From assembly GCA_937906995.1 (NCBI GenBank), contig CALESB010000025.1:1-16837 (forward strand): 16,837 bases of DNA, written 5' to 3'. The stretch's first letter is position 1, and each line of letters begins with the position of its first letter. Made by a program: the position numbers and the translations under genes. The DNA comes from an uncultured Sutterella sp. (GTDB lineage Bacteria; Pseudomonadota; Gammaproteobacteria; Burkholderiales; Burkholderiaceae_F). Positions 1 to 7,414 of this stretch are shown piece by piece. Below the pieces are notes generated by a model. It was not told where the DNA came from. It saw nothing but the letters and a program-made list of their open reading frames with translations, and did no database searches.

Positions 1-4
1 CAAT

Positions 5-35
5 CAATTTTTAAAGAACTTCGCTCTTTCGAGCG
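5..35 (-). promoter_or_regulatory. rRNA leader antitermination elements (boxB-like hairpin, boxA)
   Basis: Read leftward, 22-35 forms a perfect hairpin: CGCTC, a GAAA tetraloop, GAGCG. It is followed at 5-20 by AGTTCTTTAAAAATTG, which resembles the boxA of proteobacterial rrn leaders (E. coli TGCTCTTTAACAATT). Hairpin then boxA, just downstream of a consensus promoter, is the Nus-factor antitermination arrangement of rRNA operons. The 16S gene should begin within a few hundred bases past the left edge. The family assignment rests on motif recognition, and no rRNA sequence is present to confirm it. Confidence 0.75.
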
Positions 36-48
36 CTAGAGTTTGAGA

Positions 49-76
49 ATTATAAGAGCAAATTTTTATTTGTCAA
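49..76 (-). promoter_or_regulatory. rRNA operon promoter P2 (proximal), full consensus
   Basis: Leftward promoter with both hexamers matching the sigma70 consensus: TTGACA (complement of 71-76) and TATAAT (complement of 49-54), with a 16-bp spacer. A/T-rich sequence lies upstream of the -35. Transcription would start near position 42 and run directly into the boxB/boxA-like leader. Such strength fits a stable-RNA promoter. Confidence 0.8.
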
Positions 77-97
77 ATTTTTCTTTTCACTCTCTTA

Positions 98-111
98 TCA
101 CTGATCAGTGA
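98..111. repeat. 14-bp perfect palindrome within the rrn promoter region
   Basis: TCACTGATCAGTGA equals its own reverse complement. It lies between the two rrn promoters, roughly positions +5 to +18 of a transcript from P1 and upstream of the P2 -35. It could be a protein-binding site for P1 or P2 control. In RNA it would make only a tight, strained hairpin, so a DNA operator is the likelier reading. No regulator can be named from the sequence. Confidence 0.5.
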
Positions 112-122
112 CAAGGATGTGT

Positions 123-152
123 ATTATGCACAATCTGTTTTGAGTTTGTCAA
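123..152 (-). promoter_or_regulatory. rRNA operon promoter P1 (distal)
   Basis: Leftward sigma70 promoter. The -35 TTGACA is the complement of 147-152 and the -10 CATAAT the complement of 123-128, with an 18-bp spacer. The sequence upstream of the -35 on this strand is A/T-rich, as expected for an UP element. It lies about 75 bp upstream of a second promoter that reads into a boxB/boxA-like leader, the usual tandem arrangement of rrn operons. The rRNA gene itself lies beyond the left edge, so its identity is inferred from the leader. Confidence 0.7.
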
Positions 153-171
153 ATTTCTCTCTTTTTTGCAG

Positions 172-204
172 AAACGGGAAACTCTTTCGTTGAATTTCCC
201 GTTT
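172..204 (-). terminator. hairpin after the asmA-family gene, candidate terminator
   Basis: A perfect 10-bp inverted repeat (AAACGGGAAA at 172-181, TTTCCCGTTT at 195-204) encloses a 13-nt loop. It starts 8 bp past the asmA-family stop and precedes the rrn P1 promoter, so a terminator is expected here. Reading leftward, however, the stem is followed by CTGCAAAAAA rather than a T run. The hairpin is clear but intrinsic termination is not certain. Confidence 0.5.
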
Positions 205-211
205 GTCTATT

Positions 212-2293
212 CTACTTTCCAAGCTTATTAAATAGCTTACCCAAGCCCTCTTCTAGCTTTTGACGTCCCTTATCTTTAATCTCTTCAGTTAAGTTATCCT
301 TAATTGCAGTTGTCACATCTACGCCATAAGTTGGCTCTGCCACTGTACCTCCAATCAAAATAGGTACAGTCACCTTTCGCCCATTCACACTTGTTGACAA
401 CACCGCTGCCGCCTTACCCTGTAACGTATTATCCAATAAGCCAAGTTTTAATTGACCGTTAACTGATGCGACTGCGCTTTGTCCTGTCACATTGACGATA
501 TCTAAAATGCCATTACCAACTTTAATATTGGCCTTCATTGCACTAAACGCCGTCTCATCCTTGGGGGACATAATGAGTCCCGTCATTTGTTTTTCCCGCA
601 CAGCAGTAGCAATTTTTTCTAACGAGACGCTCTTAAGTACTGCATTTTTCACTTCCGCGCTCATCGTACCCTTGGCAGTCTTTTTCAATGCAACTTCTTC
701 CAATCCAATACCACTGAGTTGCGATTTCATATTGGCAACGCCTGTTAATTGTGATGGCAATTCAAGACCTGCTAACACTTTATTAACATCGATTCCTTGC
801 GCGCTTTGTGTAATGGACCACGCCTGAGATGCATTTAATTGAGCGTTGGCATTAACTACGCCATCTGCAACTTTAGCTCTCATATTGTTTAGATTGAGAA
901 TCCCATTTTTGAGCTTCACTGTCGTCTCTACATCATCAATTGACAGTTTCTTGTAATTAATTTTCTGCACTTTAAGGTTGATATTGGCGTTTGCCGCATC
1001 AAGAGCGGTGATTCTTTCTAATTTGGAGGCAACAGCTTCACGAATTGGATTGAGATCCCTCCAACTTGCAACTTTCTTTTGCTCAGACGGTGCCATCCAC
1101 TTATCTACAGTGATGCCCACCAATTGGAATTGCCCATTGATATTGGGTTTTGTGAAGCCTTTTAACTGTGCCGACATATTCCAGGGCTGATCATCAAACT
1201 TTCCACTCAATGTCATGGCGGCAGACTCTTGAGAAACAATCGCTTGAATCTTACCTTGAAGAGGTATCTGTGTTTTAATGCCGTTAATGACAGTATTCAC
1301 GGCGCCGGCCAAGTCTTCGCTGGCTACACTCATTGTTTCCAGCGCACCTACAAAATTACCAACTAAATGAGCTGATAGCTCATCGCCTTGCTTTACATTG
1401 ACACTTGCATTATTCAATTTCCAAGACTGAAGTGCTTCAGTCTTAAAACTGTCTGCTGATACTAAAGCCTCAATGCTGTCATCCACTGTAGCTTTAGCAG
1501 AAAATTGTTCGATGCCAATATCTCGCTTAAGGTAACCCAACTCCTTAGCCTGTAATGACAACTGTGCGCTTTGCTCTTTTTGCTTAGCATCAACAATTGT
1601 CTTTAAGTCATGCAAAACAACATCCAAGGTATTGATGTCGTATTCAGCAGTCGTTTGCAGCTGCAATGTCCCCATTAAGCCTTGAGTTTTTTCTTCAAAG
1701 TTCGTGCTGAACTTGACTGACGTCTTGCCCTTTAAGCCGATTTCTCCAGTTTCGAGATTTAAATGATTAACTGCGTAGACCTTTTGATCTTGTAATCCAT
1801 ACACCGTCAAGGCGCAATCCATGATAGAGACACTGTCAACACGCAAATTCTTCACAAAAGCGCTACTGTCTTTGGCGCTAGCTTTGTCATCTTTTGCCAC
1901 CTCGGGCTCTGACTTCTTTTTATCTACTTTCTGCGTAAAGCGTTTAGCATTAACCACGCCCTTTAGACCCTGGACACTAACAGCATCAAACTGAATGTCG
2001 CCCTTTAATAACGGCAAAACAGCCACACCAATCTTTGCCCCTGTTAGCGTAAACTGAGGCTTACTTTGTCCTTCGTACGAGAGGGTTGTTGGCGGTAAAA
2101 CAATTTCAACCTTTGGGAAAAATTTGGTTTCTAACTGACCATTGAAAACAAGCTCTCGATTTAAGCGCGATGCCACTTCTTTTTGGAGCTCTTTTGCGAT
2201 AGTCTCGCTATCTAAAAAATAGGTTACAGCAACGCCAACAGCGCCTACTGCGATCACAGCTACCGAGGCGATGCCAATTACAACTTTACGCAT
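212..2293 (-). CDS. AsmA family protein
   Basis: A 693-residue inner-membrane-anchored protein of the AsmA family. These bridge-like proteins act in the envelope in outer-membrane biogenesis or phospholipid transport. One N-terminal transmembrane helix (about residues 5-27) follows the short cytoplasmic start MRKVV. A long beta-rich periplasmic body follows, and the C-terminal third shows the family pattern: a conserved block around SPKDETAFSAM, repeated V/G-rich strands, and a VPILIGGTVAEPTYGVDV-like finish. The start is set at 2293 because AGGAGGG lies 8 nt upstream. An in-frame ATG 57 bp further upstream has no comparable site and would put a hydrophilic tail before the membrane anchor. 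The gene is flanked by terminator-like hairpins on both sides, so it is probably monocistronic. The exact lipid substrate cannot be told. Confidence 0.85.
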   Translation of the reverse strand: MRKVVIGIASVAVIAVGAVGVAVTYFLDSETIAKELQKEVASRLNRELVFNGQLETKFFPKVEIVLPPTTLSYEGQSKPQFTLTGAKIGVAVLPLLKGDIQFDAVSVQGLKGVVNAKRFTQKVDKKKSEPEVAKDDKASAKDSSAFVKNLRVDSVSIMDCALTVYGLQDQKVYAVNHLNLETGEIGLKGKTSVKFSTNFEEKTQGLMGTLQLQTTAEYDINTLDVVLHDLKTIVDAKQKEQSAQLSLQAKELGYLKRDIGIEQFSAKATVDDSIEALVSADSFKTEALQSWKLNNASVNVKQGDELSAHLVGNFVGALETMSVASEDLAGAVNTVINGIKTQIPLQGKIQAIVSQESAAMTLSGKFDDQPWNMSAQLKGFTKPNINGQFQLVGITVDKWMAPSEQKKVASWRDLNPIREAVASKLERITALDAANANINLKVQKINYKKLSIDDVETTVKLKNGILNLNNMRAKVADGVVNANAQLNASQAWSITQSAQGIDVNKVLAGLELPSQLTGVANMKSQLSGIGLEEVALKKTAKGTMSAEVKNAVLKSVSLEKIATAVREKQMTGLIMSPKDETAFSAMKANIKVGNGILDIVNVTGQSAVASVNGQLKLGLLDNTLQGKAAAVLSTSVNGRKVTVPILIGGTVAEPTYGVDVTTAIKDNLTEEIKDKGRQKLEEGLGKLFNKLGK

Positions 2294-2388
2294 ACAAAAT
2301 CCCTCCTGAGTTAACCTCTGATTTGTTTTTAGTTTAGTAGAAAAAACCACAGCTCACTTGAAAAATTGTTACTGTTTTCGCAAAAAAA

Positions 2389-2404
2389 GGCATCAACAGA
2401 TGCC
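2389..2404. terminator. bidirectional terminator after pyrD
   Basis: GGCATC-AACA-GATGCC is a 6-bp stem with a 4-nt loop, flanked by seven A on the left and five T on the right. Read leftward, the stem is followed by TTTTTTT, a typical intrinsic terminator for pyrD, whose stop lies about 25 bp upstream in the reading direction. It isolates pyrD from the asmA-family gene. Confidence 0.85.
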
Positions 2405-2428
2405 TTTTTAGGAAAATCTTACGCTCAG

Positions 2429-3511
2429 TTACGGGCGCATGGATGCTAGTGGTCCCGTTTGCGTTTCTCGCCACTTTGCAACAGCATCTACGCAATCGGG
2501 CACAAGAATAGGCCCCTTATAAATAAATCCAGTAAATAACTGCACAAGTTTAGCGCCTGCTTGCATTTTTTCTACCGCATCTTCGCCCGTCATGACACCA
2601 CCACTGGCAATAATCGGCAGCTCATCTTGCAAATGACGATATAACAAGTCCACAACTTCAGTTGAGCGCTCACGCAGAGGCATTCCTGAAAGTCCTCCCG
2701 TTTCATTACAGTTGGGCAAACCTTGAATTAAGTCTCTGTCAATCGTTGTATTTGTGGCAATAATGGCATCAATACCATAATCAACTAACTGATCAGAAAT
2801 GCGAAGAATATCGTCATTTTCTAAATCGGGTGCCACTTTTAAAGCAAATGGAACACGCTTACCATAGTTTTCATCAATCAATCGTTGCCGCTCATCGGTA
2901 ATCGCCTGTAAGAATTTTTCTAATTCGTTTTCAGCTTGCAGACTGCGCAAATTCTTCGTGTTCGGCGAAGAAATATTAATCGCAATGTAGTCAGTATGGT
3001 TGTAGATCTTGCGCATGCTGATTAAATAATCATCAATGGCTTTTTCAATCGGTGTTGCAGCATTCTTGCCGATATTAATTCCTAGAATGCCTCCACGATT
3101 ACGAAATGCTGCAGCGCTCTTGAGATGAACGCCTAGAATTTCATCCACTCCGTGATTGTTAGCCCCCATGCGATTGATAATGCCCTCAGCTGGAATCACT
3201 CGGAAAAGACGAGGCTTAGGATTGCCTGGTTGTGCTTTTGGTGTAATAGTGCCAATTTCCACATGACCGAAACCCAAGCCACCAAAGGCACTGACACACT
3301 CACCGTTTTTATCCATACCAGCAGCGAGTCCAATAACGTTGGGAAATCGCAATCCCATCACCTCAATTGGATCTTCTACTGGTTCTCGCGTGACTAACTT
3401 CGTGAGCCCAAGATTAACAGCCCAATCCAAATTCGCCATAATGACGCGATGTGCGGTCTCTGGATCTAATGAAAATAAAAAACGACGAGCAATAGAGTAA
3501 AGGCTAGACAT
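2429..3511 (-). CDS. pyrD: Dihydroorotate dehydrogenase (quinone), class 2
   Basis: Oxidises dihydroorotate to orotate with transfer of electrons to membrane quinone, the fourth step of UMP synthesis. The 360 residues are somewhat longer than E. coli PyrD (336). The N-terminal 40 residues form the amphipathic membrane-associating part of class 2 enzymes (SLDPETAH around 14-21). The FMN site shows in GLAAGMDKNG (61-70, Lys68) and INRMGANNHG (112-121). NISSPNTKNLR (179-189) carries the catalytic serine of class 2 enzymes (Ser182) rather than the class 1 cysteine. Lys225 and the ATNTT block (252-256) contact FMN and orotate. GGLSGMPL and IIASGGVMTG close the barrel. The ATG has only a weak ribosome site. 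An 80-bp gap without a terminator separates it from the upstream Nudix gene, so the two may be cotranscribed. Confidence 0.96.
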   Translation of the reverse strand: MSSLYSIARRFLFSLDPETAHRVIMANLDWAVNLGLTKLVTREPVEDPIEVMGLRFPNVIGLAAGMDKNGECVSAFGGLGFGHVEIGTITPKAQPGNPKPRLFRVIPAEGIINRMGANNHGVDEILGVHLKSAAAFRNRGGILGINIGKNAATPIEKAIDDYLISMRKIYNHTDYIAINISSPNTKNLRSLQAENELEKFLQAITDERQRLIDENYGKRVPFALKVAPDLENDDILRISDQLVDYGIDAIIATNTTIDRDLIQGLPNCNETGGLSGMPLRERSTEVVDLLYRHLQDELPIIASGGVMTGEDAVEKMQAGAKLVQLFTGFIYKGPILVPDCVDAVAKWRETQTGPLASMRP

Positions 3512-3591
3512 GGTAACTCTTTTTCGAATAACAACTTGAAAGGTTGAAAGTAACCCAACATTACTTATTCTAACAACGTTCTCAAACTACA

Positions 3592-4140
3592 TTAATGACT
3601 TAACCTAAAAGTATGTAACTGAACTACTTCGCCTTTTACATCTTCAATAAAACACTCTAAAGTCTTTTTTACCGTTGTAAAACTTAACTCGTCCCAAGGA
3701 ATTTCATCTAAGTTAAAAAGGCGTTGTTCTAGCGTTTCAATACCAGGTTCTGAAGGCAATGCAGTTAATTGAGCCAAAAAGAAAAAATGAATTTGATTAG
3801 CCTCTGGGACATCAATAATGCTAAAAAGTCGGTCTATAGCCACATGTGAACCCGTTTCTTCTAACGTTTCTCTTGCCGCCCCTTCTTTAAGAGTTTCATA
3901 CCCTTCCATAAATCCTGCAGGCAATGTCCAATACCCTTTCCTTGGTTCTATAGCTCGACGACACAGTAATACCTTCCCTTCAAAAACAGGTATCGTCCCT
4001 ACAACAGGTAAAGGATTGACATATCTCACAAAGCCACAGTGCTCGCACACTTGTCTAAGTTTGACATCTCCGGGAAGGCATTTAGTCGTTAGAGACAATC
4101 CACACATTGGACAGTAACGGTAAGGTGGGGTTTCAACCAT
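3592..4140 (-). CDS. Nudix hydrolase with N-terminal zinc ribbon
   Basis: A 182-residue Nudix-fold pyrophosphohydrolase. A zinc ribbon at the N terminus (Cys10-x2-Cys13 and Cys32-x2-Cys35) precedes a complete Nudix box at 76-97, GX5EX7REX2EEXG, with Arg90, Glu91, Glu94 and Glu95 present. This layout matches the Nudix_N_2 type of proteins, often annotated as ADP-ribose or nucleotide-sugar pyrophosphatases. The substrate cannot be read from the sequence. The start at 4140 is supported by AGGAG 8 nt upstream. The gene sits just upstream of pyrD on the same strand. The promoter region carries a 21-bp inverted repeat 33 bp before the start, a possible operator. Confidence 0.9.
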   Translation of the reverse strand: MVETPPYRYCPMCGLSLTTKCLPGDVKLRQVCEHCGFVRYVNPLPVVGTIPVFEGKVLLCRRAIEPRKGYWTLPAGFMEGYETLKEGAARETLEETGSHVAIDRLFSIIDVPEANQIHFFFLAQLTALPSEPGIETLEQRLFNLDEIPWDELSFTTVKKTLECFIEDVKGEVVQLHTFRLSH

Positions 4141-4172
4141 TACACCAACTCCTAGCTAATTCACTATCAATA

Positions 4173-4193
4173 CAGAATATGCTAGCTATTCTG
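4173..4193. repeat. 21-bp inverted repeat upstream of the Nudix gene, candidate operator
   Basis: CAGAATA and TATTCTG form perfect 7-bp arms around TGCTAGC. The repeat lies 33 bp upstream of the Nudix ATG, where it would overlap or abut the promoter. No T run follows on either side, so a terminator is unlikely. The regulator is unknown. Confidence 0.45.
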
Positions 4194-4354
4194 AAGTATT
4201 TTGGCGAACTTATACTCCACTGCTCTAAAGAGATAACACTAGAGAAGGTCTGAACTACCACTCAAACAGAACAAAAATAAGCAGAGAACTCGAAAAGGAA
4301 TGGCAAAAGAATGTGCTAGAAGCTGATTACAAAATTTTGAGCACAAGAACAAAA

Positions 4355-4383
4355 AATCTCAGTAGCCAAAGGCGACTGAGATT
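4355..4383 (-). terminator. terminator of tRNA-fMet
   Basis: Read leftward, AATCTCAGT pairs with ACTGAGATT (9 bp), with an inner GCC/GGC pairing. The stem is followed by TTTTTTG. It begins 4 bp past the tRNA CCA end, a standard intrinsic terminator ending a single-gene tRNA transcript. Confidence 0.9.
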
Positions 4384-4386
4384 AAA

Positions 4387-4463
<77 letters not shown>

Positions 4464-4480
4464 ATCAACTGAGAATTGGA

Positions 4481-4509
4481 ATATTAAAGCACTTTAATTA
4501 ATTTGTCAA
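4481..4509 (-). promoter_or_regulatory. promoter of tRNA-fMet
   Basis: TTGACA (complement of 4504-4509), a 17-bp spacer and TAATAT (complement of 4481-4486), about 18 bp upstream of the mature 5' end. The surroundings are A/T-rich. The -35 context ATTTGACAAA is identical to that in both rrn promoters at the left edge. Confidence 0.85.
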
Positions 4510-4647
4510 ATATTTTCATATTTATTTTTAGTTTTTCCCTCTTGCGATATCGGAGTCTAGGTTTTTCGCACGCTTTTGAGCGCTCTTTATTACTAAATAT
4601 CTGACTAAAGACGTTATACTTTATAAATTATCTAACTAGCATTCTTC

Positions 4648-4662
4648 ATTGATTGGATCAAT
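4648..4662 (+). promoter_or_regulatory. small inverted repeat over the leuS ribosome-binding region
   Basis: ATTGAT-TGG-ATCAAT (or, shifted, GATTG-GAT-CAATC at 4651-4663) can fold just before the leuS ATG. It covers the only purine patch (TTGGAT) that could serve as a ribosome site. The stem is short and weak. It is listed because leuS lacks a recognisable Shine-Dalgarno sequence. Confidence 0.3.
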
Positions 4663-4665
4663 CTC

Positions 4666-7299
4666 ATGCGTGATACTTATTCTCCGCAGACTGTCGAAGC
4701 CGAAGTGCAAGAACGCTGGACTGAAGGTGACGTTTACCGCGCCTCAGAACACGTTAAAGACGCACAAGGCAACGAAAAGCCGAAATTCTATGTCTTATCC
4801 ATGTTGCCCTATCCTAGTGGCAAATTGCACATGGGTCATGTTCGTAATTACACATTAAATGACGTTATGTATCGTTACCTTCGTATGAAGGGCTATAACG
4901 TTATGACGCCGATGGGTTGGGATGCTTTTGGCCTTCCCGCTGAAAATGCAGCGATTAACCACGGTGTTGCTCCTGCCGACTGGACCTTTGCCAATATCGC
5001 AGACATGAAAAATCAAATGAAACCCTTAGGCTTAGCATTTGACTGGTCTCGTGAGATTGCAACTTGCACACCGGAATACTACCGTTGGAATCAATGGATG
5101 TTCTTAAAGATGCTCGAAAAGGGTGTCTGCTACCGTAAGACGCAAATTGTCAACTGGGACCCAATTGATATGACGGTCTTAGCTAATGAACAAGTTGTCG
5201 ATGGTCGTGGTTGGCGCTCTGGTGCTGTTGTTGAAAAGCGCGAAATCCCAGGCTATTACCTTGGCATCACACAATATGCTGATGAACTCTTAAAAGATTT
5301 GGATCAATTGCAAGGTTGGCCTGAACAAGTTCGTAGCATGCAACACCATTGGATTGGCAAATCAACTGGGGTTCGTTTAACGTTCCCGTACACAATCGAC
5401 GGTGAAGATAAGCTATTACACGTCTTTACAACACGCGCTGATACCTTGATGGGTGTTTCTTTTGTTGCTATCGCTGCTGAACACCCGTTGGCCAAGCGCT
5501 TGGCTCAAGGCAATGCTACCCTAACGGCCTTTATTGAAGAGTGCGCCAAGGGTGGTGTCAGCGAAGCTGATTTAGCTACAAAAGAAAAAGAAGGTGTCCC
5601 AACGGGCTTTTGTGTTAAGCACCCAATCACAGGGGCTGACGTTCCGGTCTGGATTGGTAACTACGTCTTAATGAGCTATGGCGACGGTGCCGTTATGGGC
5701 GTGCCTGCTCATGATGAACGAGACTTTGCCTTTGCTAAAAAGTACAACCTACCGATCAACCAAGTCGTTGAAATGCAAGGTAAGACCTACAGCACAGAAG
5801 CATGGCAGGATTGGTACGGTGACAAGAGTGATGAATCTCACCTTGTCAATTCCGGCGAGTTCAATGGTTTAACCGTTCATGAAGGCATTGAAAAAATCGC
5901 TAATTATCTCCAAGCCAAAGGCATGGGAGAAAAGAAGACGCAATTCCGCATTCGTGACTGGGGCATTAGCCGCCAACGTTACTGGGGCACGCCGATTCCT
6001 ATTATTAACTGCCCACATTGTGGTCCTGTTCCTGTCCCTGAAAAGGATTTACCAGTTGTCCTTCCGACGGATCTTGTTCCCGATGGCTCCGGTAACCCGC
6101 TCAATAAGTGTGAAGAGTTCTTAAAGTGTAAGTGCCCCGTCTGTGGCGCAGATGCGACGCGTGAAACTGACACGATGGACACGTTCGTTGACTCTTCTTG
6201 GTACTTCTTGCGTTATTGCTCACCTGACTGTGATACGGCTATGGTCGATGATCGCGCAGCCTACTGGGCTCCGATTGACCAGTACATCGGTGGTATTGAA
6301 CATGCTGTGATGCACTTACTCTATGCTCGCTTCTGGACCAAAGTCATGCGTGACTTAGGCTTAGTTAAGTTTGATGAGCCCTTTAAGCGCCTCTTTACCC
6401 AAGGCATGTTGACCGCAGAGTGCTACTATCGACAATTGCCCGATGGCAAGAAGCGTTGGTACTACCCTGATGAAATCGAAATCACATACGACGAGAAGGG
6501 CCGCCCTATTAAGGCTGTAGCCAAGGATGATGGTTTACCCGTTACGATGGGTGGCGTTGAAAAGATGAGTAAATCTAAAAACAACGTCGTTGAACCGAAG
6601 ACCATTATTAACAAATATGGTGCAGATACCGCTCGTAGCTTCGTCATGTTTGCCGGTCCCCCAGATCAATCCGCTGCTTGGAGTAACTCCGGTGCAGAAG
6701 GGACCTTCCGCTTCTTGCGTCGTCTCTGGAACTTCTGCTTCAAGCACGAGGCAGATATCAAGTCGGCACAAGCTATGCCTGCTCAATTGTCTGCTTATTT
6801 GAAGGCCTGTCGCCTTGAAATGCATCAAGCACTCAAGCAAGCAACGAGTGACATCGATCGTATGCAATACAACACAGTTGTTTCTGCAACGATGAAGATG
6901 CTCAATACGCTTGAAACCGTTAAGTGGGAAGATAGCGATGAAGCACGAGCTGTCTTAAAGGAATGCGTCAGCATGTTAATTCGTGTTCTTTACCCGATTG
7001 CTCCACACATCACGACGCAATTGTGGACAGATTTAGGCTTTGAAGCTGAATTTGGTCCGATTTTGGATGCAAACTGGCCTGAAGTCGATGAACATGCTTT
7101 AGTTGCCGATGAAATGACCCTTGTGGTTCAAGTCAATGGTAAATTGCGTGGTCAAGTAACAGTTGCAGCTGACGCCGATAAGGCTAGCATTGAAGCTGCC
7201 GCTCTTGCTAACGAAAATGTGATGAAATTTACTGAAGGCAAAACAGTTCGCAAGATCATTGTGGTGCCGAAGAAGTTAGTCAATATTGTTGCTAACTAA
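4666..7299 (+). CDS. leuS: Leucyl-tRNA synthetase
   Basis: Class I aminoacyl-tRNA synthetase that charges tRNA-Leu. 877 residues, against 860 in E. coli. The HIGH motif reads HMGH (55-58) and KMSKS is intact at 633-637. The CP1 editing domain shows the threonine-rich TTRADT (255-260) and the editing aspartate Asp350 in PAHDERD. The ZN-1 cysteines of E. coli LeuRS are absent (NWDPIDMT and DGRGWRSG replace them), as in many Pseudomonas and Burkholderia enzymes. A second metal-binding knuckle is present (Cys449-x2-Cys452 and Cys490-x2-Cys493). The start at 4666 fits the family N terminus (YSPQTVEAEVQ), though the upstream ribosome site is poor. A TATACT -10 candidate lies at 4615-4620 without a good -35. 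A strong terminator ends the gene. Confidence 0.98.
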   Translation: MRDTYSPQTVEAEVQERWTEGDVYRASEHVKDAQGNEKPKFYVLSMLPYPSGKLHMGHVRNYTLNDVMYRYLRMKGYNVMTPMGWDAFGLPAENAAINHGVAPADWTFANIADMKNQMKPLGLAFDWSREIATCTPEYYRWNQWMFLKMLEKGVCYRKTQIVNWDPIDMTVLANEQVVDGRGWRSGAVVEKREIPGYYLGITQYADELLKDLDQLQGWPEQVRSMQHHWIGKSTGVRLTFPYTIDGEDKLLHVFTTRADTLMGVSFVAIAAEHPLAKRLAQGNATLTAFIEECAKGGVSEADLATKEKEGVPTGFCVKHPITGADVPVWIGNYVLMSYGDGAVMGVPAHDERDFAFAKKYNLPINQVVEMQGKTYSTEAWQDWYGDKSDESHLVNSGEFNGLTVHEGIEKIANYLQAKGMGEKKTQFRIRDWGISRQRYWGTPIPIINCPHCGPVPVPEKDLPVVLPTDLVPDGSGNPLNKCEEFLKCKCPVCGADATRETDTMDTFVDSSWYFLRYCSPDCDTAMVDDRAAYWAPIDQYIGGIEHAVMHLLYARFWTKVMRDLGLVKFDEPFKRLFTQGMLTAECYYRQLPDGKKRWYYPDEIEITYDEKGRPIKAVAKDDGLPVTMGGVEKMSKSKNNVVEPKTIINKYGADTARSFVMFAGPPDQSAAWSNSGAEGTFRFLRRLWNFCFKHEADIKSAQAMPAQLSAYLKACRLEMHQALKQATSDIDRMQYNTVVSATMKMLNTLETVKWEDSDEARAVLKECVSMLIRVLYPIAPHITTQLWTDLGFEAEFGPILDANWPEVDEHALVADEMTLVVQVNGKLRGQVTVAADADKASIEAAALANENVMKFTEGKTVRKIIVVPKKLVNIVAN

Positions 7300-7323
7300 G
7301 TCCGTTAGCACCAGCTTAACTAT

Positions 7324-7356
7324 CCCGGAGTTTGACATTCAACTCCGGGATTTTTT
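7324..7356 (+). terminator. leuS terminator
   Basis: CCCGGAGTT (7324-7332) pairs perfectly with AACTCCGGG (7341-7349) around an 8-nt loop. It is followed by A and six T. A GC-rich stem plus T run 24 bp past the leuS stop is a textbook intrinsic terminator, so leuS and the lptE operon are separately transcribed. Confidence 0.95.
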
Positions 7357-7382
7357 CTTTGAATTCCGCAAACCCGTATAAT
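7354..7382 (+). promoter_or_regulatory. promoter of the lptE-holA operon
   Basis: A consensus -10, TATAAT (7377-7382), with a weak -35, TTTCTT (7354-7359), at 17-bp spacing. The -35 overlaps the T run of the leuS terminator. The start site would be near 7389, giving a leader of about 25 nt before the lptE ATG. Confidence 0.6.
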
Positions 7383-7414
7383 CGTCCTATCACATAACTA
7401 ATTGAGAATTTACT

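Noticed and set aside
492..827. Open frame on the plus strand inside the asmA-family gene
   Set aside because: Shadow of a well-supported minus-strand gene. The product has no recognisable domain and there is no ribosome site.
2294..2350. Upstream in-frame start for the asmA-family protein
   Set aside because: The downstream ATG at 2293 has AGGAGGG at ideal spacing and begins right before the membrane anchor.
4575..4585. GAGCGCTC palindrome in the leuS leader
   Set aside because: Eight bases is within chance expectation, and it resembles the rrn boxB stem only superficially.
4464..4665. Possible T-box or leucine attenuator before leuS
   Set aside because: No T-box sequence, no leucine-rich leader peptide and no terminator/antiterminator pair could be found.
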